Origin: Balneolaceae bacterium
Lineage (GTDB): Bacteria; Bacteroidota; Rhodothermia; Balneolales; Cyclonatronaceae
Direction: 5' to 3'
Assembly: GCA_007694035.1 (NCBI GenBank)
Contig: RECM01000276.1
Span: forward strand, 1-39,661
Length of the DNA: 39,661 bases
The notes under the pieces are model-generated. The model saw only the letters and a program-made list of their open reading frames with translations. It ran no database searches and was not told the DNA's origin. Below, piece by piece: positions 1 to 8,122 of this stretch. The stretch's first letter is position 1, and every line of letters starts with the position of its first letter. A program made the translations under genes and the position numbers.

Positions 1-962
1 ACTGCCAGCGTGTAAAGGTCAGGCTCATCCTGCACAAACACAGCCGTAACGCTCTTGTCTGCATTCATCACCAGAGTGGCGGGATTGGTGCTGCCACTCA
101 GGTCGCCCTGCCAGCCCGAGAATCGCCAGCCACCGGAGGCGGTTGCGGTAAGAGTTACCTGTTCGCCGGATTCATACTGATCTTTCGCCGGGTCAACGCT
201 CACCGAGCCCTGCCCCTGTACCTGCACTGCCAGCGTGTAAAGGTCAGGTTGATCCTGCACAAACACAGCTGTTACATTTTTTTCCTCGTCGACTACAATT
301 GTTTCGGGGTTTTGGTTTCCGGTCAAATCACCCTCCCACCGGTCAAAAACCCAGCCTTCAGCCGGTTGCGCGGTCAGCCGGACTGTGACCGTTGTAGCCT
401 GCACCGTTTCAGATGCAGTACTCTTATTACTATCAGTATCCCCGCCATGATCCACTTGATCATCACGGCTTTTTATTGAATCGACGTCAGGAGCTGACGG
501 TGTTACAAACTGCCCTGGAATTGCCGGGGTAGCCCCTCCGAGCGGCAGCATGGTGGCGGTTCCTGTTCCGGTCACACTCTGTTCTGCCTGGCTGATGACC
601 TCTTCATTAACGGTTCCCTGACCAATGATTTCCACATTCAGCGGGTAGTTACGGAAAAGAAAATGGGCCCTGACATTACGGTTTCCAGTAAAAAGTACCG
701 ATCTCGGATTAAGATTACCGGACAGGTCACCATCCCAGTTCCGGAAAATGTACCCATCATTCGGAATGGCTTCAATTGCTATTGAGGAGCCGGCCACAAA
801 ATTTCCTTCGGACGGAATAACCACGCCTGCTCCCGATGGTATAACTGTGGTTGTCAAGGTGTAGCGCTCTGGAAGTGCATCATCAAAAGACGTATCAACC
901 GTGTCACAACTGAAGGTTATGACCGACACGATAACCAGTGCCACAATGAGAAACTTCCTCAT
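1..962 (-). CDS. Lipoprotein with InlB-type (Flg_new_2-like) beta repeats, partial
   Basis: The reading frame is open from an ATG at 962 to the left edge, giving 320 residues with the C-terminus missing. The first 19 residues form a lipoprotein signal: MRK, a hydrophobic stretch, then ITFSC with Cys19 as the likely lipidated residue. A GGAG lies 8-9 bases before the ATG. The rest is made of roughly 75-residue units, each with a YTL strand, GQG, a GWxFxxWxGDLxGxxNP motif and a VTAVF strand. This is the pattern of divergent InlB B-repeat domains, which are surface stalks or adhesive modules. An acidic and Ser/Thr-rich insert separates the second and third units. The last two units are nearly identical in DNA (225-base period; positions 1-43 match 226-268). 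The gene follows the operon at 1409-20471 but is separated from it by 446 bases and a possible terminator. Its exact function is unknown. Confidence 0.85.
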   Translation of the reverse strand, partial: MRKFLIVALVIVSVITFSCDTVDTSFDDALPERYTLTTTVIPSGAGVVIPSEGNFVAGSSIAIEAIPNDGYIFRNWDGDLSGNLNPRSVLFTGNRNVRAHFLFRNYPLNVEIIGQGTVNEEVISQAEQSVTGTGTATMLPLGGATPAIPGQFVTPSAPDVDSIKSRDDQVDHGGDTDSNKSTASETVQATTVTVRLTAQPAEGWVFDRWEGDLTGNQNPETIVVDEEKNVTAVFVQDQPDLYTLAVQVQGQGSVSVDPAKDQYESGEQVTLTATASGGWRFSGWQGDLSGSTNPATLVMNADKSVTAVFVQDEPDLYTLA

Positions 963-1408
963 TTTCAAAACTCCCTTATCCTGATCAATAGCTGATTTTT
1001 TCCATCTTGTCTTCACCCGTTTATTTGTTGAATAGATTGTAAAAATATAAGCAACATTAACTTACAAAAAATGAACTCCGTCACGCTTAGGCATTCTGAT
1101 CCTGACTGACATCTATATATCCAATAATAACTAAATCTTAATTTAACATTAGAATCATCTCATATTTCAGGCGGTATTGGATGACAACATGCCGATAAAG
1201 GAATGAAAGGGATCAGAGTCAACTGTATCTGATCCCTGAAATAGATTCTATGTTTACCAATCTGCATCTATGCATGTTGATCAGCCCTTTCAGATCTCCG
1301 GGGCTTCATCAGGCAAGTTACCTCACCCAATGCCCGGACGGCTTCCCCATATAGGATTTACGGGGATTCTTTTTTCAAAAAACAAGATGGGCGGAGCTTT
1401 CAGCCTGC
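963..1408. other. Intergenic region with terminator and possible promoter
   Basis: This stretch has no convincing gene. It holds the hairpin at 1209-1236 (listed separately). On the minus strand, a TTTG (1064-1067) followed by a TATTTTTA-like box (about 1041-1048) could serve the lipoprotein gene starting at 962, but the 17-base spacing is shorter than the usual Bacteroidota arrangement, so the promoter call is weak. The region is clearly AT-richer than the genes on either side. Confidence 0.4.
1209..1236 (-). terminator. Possible terminator of the surface-protein operon
   Basis: The arms GGGATCAGA (1209-1217) and TCTGATCCC (1228-1236) are perfectly complementary over 9 bases with a 10-base loop. 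On the minus strand the hairpin is followed by TTTCATT, a weak U tract. It lies about 170 bases past the stop of the T9SS protein gene, where the transcript from 20.5 kb would be expected to end. Confidence 0.45.
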
Positions 1409-4400
1409 TCATTTCAGCAGCAGCATTTTCCTGTATGAGGTAACAGCACCTGCCCGCATCCGGTATAAATACACGGCGGTTGCCAGTGTAGAAGCATCGA
1501 AACGTATTTCATGATGGCCTGCATCGCGGGTTTCGTTCAGGACTCCGGCCACACGGCGGCCACTGATGTCAAAGATTTCGATCGTTACCTGCGACCGTTC
1601 GGGAAGGGTGAAAGCAATAGTTGTTGATGGGTTGAACGGGTTCGGGAAATTCTGATGAAGCTCATAATTGGCCGGTATTTCTTCAATGCGGACAGTTACC
1701 TCGCCTGCGGCCATAGCACCGCGTGAATCGCGGACTTTGTAATAGATGGTATCGGTGGCAACCTCTGAGACGGTCGGACGGTAATTGACCAGTCCTCCGC
1801 CAAGGTCGGTAATGATTCCGTATTTCCCGCCACTGATAGAAATGACCTCCAGCGCGTCGCCGTCGGCATCGAATGTGCCGGCCAGCAGATCGATCAGGAT
1901 ACCATCTGCTGATCCTGCGGATACCCGAACAGTGGCCGGGATTGTCTCAGGAAAAGTGTTGTTATCAGGGGTGAGAAGGAACGACCTGACCTGACCGTTG
2001 ATCCGGCCAAAACCGGTTATCTGCCCGGCACTGTTCACGGCGCGGGCCTCATTAAGCACCCATCCCGAACCGCCCGGAATAGCGGCGTTCAGATCCACAA
2101 TCTGGCCCATAATCCATACAACTGCACGCAGGCCAAACGCTTCAGCGATATCATAGCGGGAATGCGTACCATGACCTTTAACGGCCGCAATACCGGCCTG
2201 GCTGCTTATCCTGAAATCGTATCCGTAGAGCGTATTCAGGATTGATGAGTTCAGCGGCTCCTGTGTAGTTCCGGCAGCGCCTGCGATCACACCGTCTCCG
2301 TTGATGGAATACGCTGCAGTAAACGAACCACCCAGACCGGGCAAAAGTGTCACGCTGTTGTCATCTGCCCACAATATAGCCCTTATGCGGCCGGCTGTTT
2401 CGGCGGCACCTGTTACCGAGCCGGCATTGTTTACAGAAAACGCTCTTACAGACGCTGAGGCGGAAGATGGTTCCGGATGCGGCAGGTCAGACCAGGTATT
2501 TTCATCAATCTGCCGTACCGCCCTGAACTGACCGGATCCGGCCTGCCAGGTGCCGACCGCAAGATTTGCATCATTAATTGAAAGAAGCTGCAGATTTCCG
2601 TCCGTTCCGGGCATGCCCGAGCCATCGGTGTTATCGATCACCACCGGCTGCTCACCCTCCCAGCGGAACCCGCGCAACTGCCCATCTTCACCCTGTATGG
2701 TACCTACCGCAACACCTACGTTGTTAATGGCGTATGTCACGCCAATGTCACCCCCGAACCCGGTGGCCGTGAACAACTGACCATTCCGGACTACAGCCGG
2801 ATAAACGGCGTCATTTGTTTCGACCGAACCGGCCACATCGCCGGCATCATTGAGACCGAAAACCTGCGAAATCCCGTTTATGAACGTAAACTGGCTGTTT
2901 TCCCACCGGAAACCGCGGTTCGGTACGCCGGACCCGCCGGCTGTACCAACTATCACGCCACTGCCGTTCATAGCCGCGGCACGCACCACGGCCGATCCCC
3001 CGTCGCCGATAAGGGTCACCGAATAGCTGTAGCTCACCACATCCACATCGACCCGTGCCGTGGCAAAGCCTTCGCGACCGTCGGTTATGGTGTACTCAAA
3101 CTGGTCGCTGCCTGTGAAGTTCATGGCCGGCATATAGCGTATGCGGTCATTCTCGATCACTGCCGTGCCATTTCCGGGTTCGGTAACCGATATAATGGTC
3201 AGATCATCGCCATCCGGATCGGATGCCGATGCCAGGACATCCACGAGAACCGATTCATTGATGCGAACCGTAGTACGTAAATCGGCAGCCACGGGCTGAC
3301 GGTTCTCCGGTTCGGGTTCAATGACTACAGAGACCAGGCCCTCGTTGGAAACATCCCCGCGGTCGTCGCGAACGGTGTAGGTAAAACTGTCTTCACCTGT
3401 AAAATCCTCAGCCGGTGAGTAGCGCACCATGCCCGTCGAAACAAATTCGAGGGTACCCGTTTCAGGCAGGCCGGTAATCTCAAAGCTGGTGGAGTCTATG
3501 CTTCCGTCGGGATCACTAACCCGCTCAAGCAGGTTGATGTCGACTGGTGTGTTGATGATACCCGTTACGCTGAAACTCTCCGCCACAGGCGGCTGGTTGG
3601 GCTGCTCCACACTGATGGTAACGGTTGCCGTAACCGACGGTGTTCCAAAACGGGTGAGCACCCGGTAAATGAATTGCACCATTCCTGAGTAATCCGGCGC
3701 TGCGGTGTAGGTGGCCGTACCGGTTTCGGGGTCGATCTGCACCGAACCGTTTTGCGGCAGGGTCAGGAGGAAGACGGTAGACGGGTCGGGCGGGAAGTCG
3801 CTGCCCGGGAAACCGGCAATTTCAAGGTCATTTTCGAGGATGTCGATCACAACCGGCACACCCGCGGTGGCCGATGCCGAATCGTTTACGCTTTCATTAA
3901 CAATCAGGAAAATGCTGGCCGGATCCGACTCTATACCGAACTCATTGGATATGGCAATGTCGAAACTTTCTTCGCCTTCGAAACCGGAATCCGGAAGATA
4001 GGTCAGGGTTCCCCCATCCGGATCTGTGGTAACCGTACCGTTTTCAGGATCGCTCACTACCCGGATACTGGCGGGATCGAGTGCCCCTTCCTCCGAAACT
4101 GCCAGGCTTGTGATGGCGAGTGTCAATGGGGTGCCTGCACCCAGATACCCTCCGAAATCGAAGGTTATAACCGGTTTTATGCCCTCAATAACCTGAATGA
4201 TCAGCAACCCTTCTGCCGATTCCTTGCCCTGGTCATCACGTACGGTATAGGCCACGGTGTCGCGGCCGGTGAATTCCGGGTTCGGAAAATAGCTTATGAG
4301 GTAGGCATCGGCTAGTTCAGATACAAACACGCCTGCTTCACCATTTGAAGGCTGCCGGGTGATGGCAAGCGTAGAGTCGACCACCTGTCCGTCGGGGTCG

Positions 4401-6052
4401 AACGCCGCAGCCAGAACATCCACCACAATGCCCTCATCCGTTACCAGCATGGTTACCATAGTGTCGGGCACAACCGGGGGTTCATTGAAAGGCCCCACCT
4501 CAATCAGCACATTCACCACCGATATGAGCACACCCGGCTCATCGCGCCGCTCTATGGCGGCCACAAACTGGTCAGGGCCCAGATAGCCGGACGGCGCCCG
4601 GTAAAGGAAAACACCGCTGGAGTCCTTCTCGCCTTCGTAGGTGCCGAACTGCGGCAGGGTCAGCGGAACTATCCGGGTGTTCTTATCCCTTGGCTCTACC
4701 TCGAAACCCTCTTCTGCCTGTCTGAAACCCTGCCGGATATCGAGTTCATTAACCACGCCCTGCTCTGCCTCCAGGCGGGGGTTGATCGATCCAGTGACCT
4801 GAATAAAAAAGTAGACCGGGTTTGCAAGCACACCCTCCTTACTGGTGTAGCTGATTATGAATTCCATCGGCCCGCCGTCTTCCGGTAATGTGGATACCCG
4901 GACACGCGCGTTTTCCAGTATTTCAGCGGTACCCAGTTCGGGGGACTTCACCATTACAAAGCTCTCGAGGTCGGCTAGATCTGCGGCCTGGTTGCCGGCA
5001 GGGATGATATTAAGATCTGTTACGATGCCTGATCCCATGGTGTATGGTCCCGGGAAACGGGAAAAGAGCTGTTCGGCCTCAACAATGTTGAGGGTTACCG
5101 TTGCGGTATCCGATTCCACGCCAAACTCATCTGATACCACATAGCGGAAAGAGTATTCACCGATTTCAAACGGTGAAAAATAGTTTATGAACCCGTCCCC
5201 GAGAGTGAACTCGTCGATATTAAACGATCCGGGAATTTCATCCGTGCCGAACAGTATTACGGATTTCGGGTCGACGGGCGCATCGACCCCGGTATCGTTA
5301 ACAAATACCGGCAGGCGGTTGTCGGTACCAAAGGCAATCCGGAAGCTGTCGTCGCTGGCAACCGGCCTGGCTCCGCCCACGCGAAGGTCGAGCACACCAA
5401 GTATCAGGATGTTCTCGCCGGACCATGGCAGGCGATATTCCACTATCTGCACGCCCTTGTAGCCGGCATCGGGACTGAAGGTGTACTGACCGGCTTCGGC
5501 GCCCTGTTCGAGCGTACCTGATGCAACACCGGGTATGAACACCAGGTTTTCGTAATCATAGAGGGTATTCGGCAGATCCGGTATTTGCCCGGGTATCTCA
5601 AAAGAGACGGGTTCATTTTCGAGTGTTCGCACATTCACCACCACTTCGGGCTGCCACAACAGCGACACACGTACCGTATCGGAGCGTTCACCCGCCGTGT
5701 TATCCACCACAAAGCTGAAGCTGTATTCCGTTATTTCGCTGAAATTCCATCTGTAGTATCTGAGCACCAATGATCCCGGGATCTGCTGCACAAAACCGGC
5801 ATTGGGAAAATCGATGAACCTGAAGCTGCTGTAATCCACGGGATCGCCTCCGGGTTCGAGGTATGGCTCAAGGTCAATATCCTGCTGGTCGGTTCCGAAC
5901 ATGAAAAGGGGGATGTCGGTAAAAGCGGGGCCCGACTGCGAATAAACGACTTGCTGGTCACTGACGAACACGGGGCCAAGCAGCATTGCAAGCAGAAACA
6001 GTGCCCCGGTCATGGTCCGTTTTATCCTGTAATATGTATGCAGCCGTTTCAA
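1409..6052 (-). CDS. Large T9SS-secreted protein with Ig/cadherin-like repeats, HAF repeats and T9SS C-terminal domain
   Basis: This is a secreted or surface-anchored protein of 1547 residues. From the start chosen here (TTG at 6052), a basic n-region (MKRLHTYYRIKR) leads into a hydrophobic signal segment ending near VVYSQ. Roughly residues 40-1015 are tandem Ig/cadherin-like domains (Big_9 style), with repeated motifs such as SDDSF, GxxxFxYxVxDxxGxxS and DPDG. Residues about 1018-1350 contain HAF-type repeats (GxVxGxxxxxxxxGFRWE, AINxxGVAVGT). Another cadherin-like domain follows, and then a T9SS sorting domain from about residue 1462, starting NYELHQNFPNPFNPSTTI and ending YRKMLLLK. That tail is what the type IX secretion system recognises. 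An ATG at 6130 would place the start 77 bases inside the upstream gene; the TTG has an AGGAGG 8 bases ahead and is preferred. It is the last gene of the four-gene operon. Confidence 0.9.
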   Translation of the reverse strand: MKRLHTYYRIKRTMTGALFLLAMLLGPVFVSDQQVVYSQSGPAFTDIPLFMFGTDQQDIDLEPYLEPGGDPVDYSSFRFIDFPNAGFVQQIPGSLVLRYYRWNFSEITEYSFSFVVDNTAGERSDTVRVSLLWQPEVVVNVRTLENEPVSFEIPGQIPDLPNTLYDYENLVFIPGVASGTLEQGAEAGQYTFSPDAGYKGVQIVEYRLPWSGENILILGVLDLRVGGARPVASDDSFRIAFGTDNRLPVFVNDTGVDAPVDPKSVILFGTDEIPGSFNIDEFTLGDGFINYFSPFEIGEYSFRYVVSDEFGVESDTATVTLNIVEAEQLFSRFPGPYTMGSGIVTDLNIIPAGNQAADLADLESFVMVKSPELGTAEILENARVRVSTLPEDGGPMEFIISYTSKEGVLANPVYFFIQVTGSINPRLEAEQGVVNELDIRQGFRQAEEGFEVEPRDKNTRIVPLTLPQFGTYEGEKDSSGVFLYRAPSGYLGPDQFVAAIERRDEPGVLISVVNVLIEVGPFNEPPVVPDTMVTMLVTDEGIVVDVLAAAFDPDGQVVDSTLAITRQPSNGEAGVFVSELADAYLISYFPNPEFTGRDTVAYTVRDDQGKESAEGLLIIQVIEGIKPVITFDFGGYLGAGTPLTLAITSLAVSEEGALDPASIRVVSDPENGTVTTDPDGGTLTYLPDSGFEGEESFDIAISNEFGIESDPASIFLIVNESVNDSASATAGVPVVIDILENDLEIAGFPGSDFPPDPSTVFLLTLPQNGSVQIDPETGTATYTAAPDYSGMVQFIYRVLTRFGTPSVTATVTISVEQPNQPPVAESFSVTGIINTPVDINLLERVSDPDGSIDSTSFEITGLPETGTLEFVSTGMVRYSPAEDFTGEDSFTYTVRDDRGDVSNEGLVSVVIEPEPENRQPVAADLRTTVRINESVLVDVLASASDPDGDDLTIISVTEPGNGTAVIENDRIRYMPAMNFTGSDQFEYTITDGREGFATARVDVDVVSYSYSVTLIGDGGSAVVRAAAMNGSGVIVGTAGGSGVPNRGFRWENSQFTFINGISQVFGLNDAGDVAGSVETNDAVYPAVVRNGQLFTATGFGGDIGVTYAINNVGVAVGTIQGEDGQLRGFRWEGEQPVVIDNTDGSGMPGTDGNLQLLSINDANLAVGTWQAGSGQFRAVRQIDENTWSDLPHPEPSSASASVRAFSVNNAGSVTGAAETAGRIRAILWADDNSVTLLPGLGGSFTAAYSINGDGVIAGAAGTTQEPLNSSILNTLYGYDFRISSQAGIAAVKGHGTHSRYDIAEAFGLRAVVWIMGQIVDLNAAIPGGSGWVLNEARAVNSAGQITGFGRINGQVRSFLLTPDNNTFPETIPATVRVSAGSADGILIDLLAGTFDADGDALEVISISGGKYGIITDLGGGLVNYRPTVSEVATDTIYYKVRDSRGAMAAGEVTVRIEEIPANYELHQNFPNPFNPSTTIAFTLPERSQVTIEIFDISGRRVAGVLNETRDAGHHEIRFDASTLATAVYLYRMRAGAVTSYRKMLLLK

Positions 6053-6053
6053 T

Positions 6054-8117
6054 TCAGTTACCTCCTGATTCGGTTCTGGCCTGGGCCGGGTCGCCCTGAC
6101 GGCTTTCATTACCTGATGTATTGTATGCACGTACCCGGTACCAGTTACCGGCTGTTCCTTCCGGATCGGTGAACACGGTGACCCCTGTACCTATCATTTC
6201 GGGTGTGATCTCCTCAAACACACCGGTCGCGATTTCCGACCTGAACACACGGTAGCCGGCCAGGTCGGCGTCGGGAACGGGTTCCCACCATACACGCACT
6301 CCGGCGGCACCTTCAATGGCCTCGGCACGTACGTTGCGCACCGTACGTGGGAGGATGAAATGACGCACTTCAACGCGGTCGTCTGGTGTAAATTCACTGA
6401 GATTCCCGAAACGGTCAGCCGCACGTATCCGATAGAGGTAGGTCCTGCCCGATTCGACCGATTCGTCCCTGTAACTAAGCGTGCCCGCCGGCACATCAAA
6501 CTGAACCGGTCCCGTTCTGCCTTCATCACGGCGTTCAATGGTATAGGAAGCAACGGTCAGGTCAGCAGGGGGTGTCCAGTTCAGGACGACCCTGAACCCC
6601 TCTTCATTCCGGGCCCGGAATCCATAAGGTGCGTCGGGCGGGGTTGTTTTAGGGATCATCAGACGCACAAAAACCGGATCGCTGGTATTTCGGGCGCTGT
6701 CTGACGAGGCAACGCTGAATTCATATTCCATCCCTTCGATAAAACCAGCCCCAGTTGGGCCGCGGTCCACGAAACGGGTTCCGGTCACATCACCCTCGTT
6801 TATTCGCGTAGGTACCGGTGCGGCCCGGCGATCGAGCGATCTTCTCATGAGTATCCAGGTTTTAAAGTCGGGATCCATTGCAGCAGGGGCATCCCAGTTC
6901 AGCACAACGGTGCCGTTATCGGCATATTCCGCGCGAATACCCACTGCCGGAGGCGGAGGGGTGAGATTGGGGAGGTTCACTGTGGCCGCATTACTCATCT
7001 CGCTCTCGCGACCTTCACTGCCGGTAACCGTAATCCGGTAGGCGAGAAAACGCGGCGTACCCGGGTGTGCGGTACCGGTATCCTGCCAGGTGGTCTGCAT
7101 AAGCCCGAGCGGTATATCGGTAAGGCGGACACTTTCTGCATCCTCTTCAGTGGTAGTACCCCGGTAAACGTGGTAGCCGGTTGCGGCGGGATCAACGCTA
7201 ACCGGCCAGCTAAGGGTCACTGTCTGGTCGTCGTTCAGCAGGGCCACAAGGCCGTTGATGAAAGCCGGCGCACGGTTTTCGGTAACCCGGTAGTCCAGCA
7301 TGTTGCTGTCGGGGCTCTGTTGCCCGGTAATATCTACCACCGCAACCACATAACGGTAATTGCGGCCGGTTTCGGGAACGGCGTGTTCAAAGCGGTACAC
7401 GGAGATATTTTCATCACGGATGATCACATCGCGGTTCAACAGGATACGGCTGTCGTCGGTACCTATCTGATACACCCCGAACCGGATAACCTTATCGTCT
7501 TCGCCCTGACGGTTGGGCGGGTAGTCCCAGCTCAGGGTTATGAAGCGGCTGTCGTGCTCTGCCCGGAGGTTCCGGGGGGAGGCAGGGAGGGCCGGCGTGA
7601 GGGTTACATCATGGTCATACACCTCACCGGAGGGCTCCTCAAATTCATCGAGCAGTTCCAGCCGGTAGGTGACCCGCCTGCCTGCAGGTGCCGATCGGTC
7701 AATAAAGAGCCGGCCGAGCGCTTCAGCCACCTCAGGATAAAGGAAACCCGTGAGCAGGCCGGCTACCCGATCAGCTCGCAGGGTGAACAGAATATCGGCA
7801 TTGGTATCGGTGGTAGTGAGCCTGTTGCGCAGATCCCAGTACAAACTGCCCAGCCTCGACCTGAGCTGGCGTTCATTTGCCGCTCCTGATATGGGTTTGT
7901 CCGTAAGAAGTACAAATTCACCGTCCGGGCTGTCCCTGCGGTAGATATTAATTGAATAGCCCAGCGGCGGCGTACCGGAGTGGTACACATACGCAGCGCC
8001 ATCCATTCTTACAGCCACACGGAATTCGTACTCGCCGGGAGTCTGTGCGTGCAGTCCGGTACCGGATAAAGCCAGTATTACAAAACAAACAATTGCTGTG
8101 TAGAGATATTTTTTCAT
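6054..8117 (-). CDS. Secreted fibronectin type III repeat protein
   Basis: The protein has 687 residues and a clear Sec signal peptide (MKKYLYTAIVCFVILALS, cleavage probably after GLHA). Residues about 25-170 form an N-terminal domain I do not recognise. At least five fibronectin-III domains follow, starting near residues 177, 283, 392, 497 and 590. Each shows the typical LxWxxP strand and a YRVxAxDxxGNxS strand. No T9SS sorting tail is present, so it may act in the periplasm, or at the outer membrane with its operon partners. AAGG lies just before the ATG, and the gene begins 5 bases after the stop of the giant protein. It is most likely an accessory or scaffold protein of the operon; the specific role is unknown. 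Confidence 0.88.
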   Translation of the reverse strand: MKKYLYTAIVCFVILALSGTGLHAQTPGEYEFRVAVRMDGAAYVYHSGTPPLGYSINIYRRDSPDGEFVLLTDKPISGAANERQLRSRLGSLYWDLRNRLTTTDTNADILFTLRADRVAGLLTGFLYPEVAEALGRLFIDRSAPAGRRVTYRLELLDEFEEPSGEVYDHDVTLTPALPASPRNLRAEHDSRFITLSWDYPPNRQGEDDKVIRFGVYQIGTDDSRILLNRDVIIRDENISVYRFEHAVPETGRNYRYVVAVVDITGQQSPDSNMLDYRVTENRAPAFINGLVALLNDDQTVTLSWPVSVDPAATGYHVYRGTTTEEDAESVRLTDIPLGLMQTTWQDTGTAHPGTPRFLAYRITVTGSEGRESEMSNAATVNLPNLTPPPPAVGIRAEYADNGTVVLNWDAPAAMDPDFKTWILMRRSLDRRAAPVPTRINEGDVTGTRFVDRGPTGAGFIEGMEYEFSVASSDSARNTSDPVFVRLMIPKTTPPDAPYGFRARNEEGFRVVLNWTPPADLTVASYTIERRDEGRTGPVQFDVPAGTLSYRDESVESGRTYLYRIRAADRFGNLSEFTPDDRVEVRHFILPRTVRNVRAEAIEGAAGVRVWWEPVPDADLAGYRVFRSEIATGVFEEITPEMIGTGVTVFTDPEGTAGNWYRVRAYNTSGNESRQGDPAQARTESGGN
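6061..6066 (-). promoter_or_regulatory. Perfect ribosome binding site setting a TTG start
   Basis: On the minus strand AGGAGG lies at 6066-6061, 8 bases before the TTG at 6052. It sits within the last codons of the fibronectin-III gene, whose TGA stop (6056-6054) ends one base before the TTG. This arrangement points to translational coupling and decides the start of the T9SS protein. Confidence 0.75.
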
Positions 8118-8122
8118 TGACC

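Noticed and set aside
6053..6130. ATG at 6130 as start of the T9SS protein
   Set aside because: It would overlap the FN3 gene by 77 bases and place a long charged segment before the signal peptide; the TTG with a perfect ribosome binding site is better.
7065..7889. 274-residue plus-strand reading frame
   Set aside because: It is antisense to the FN3 protein with no recognisable domain or ribosome binding site; a shadow frame.
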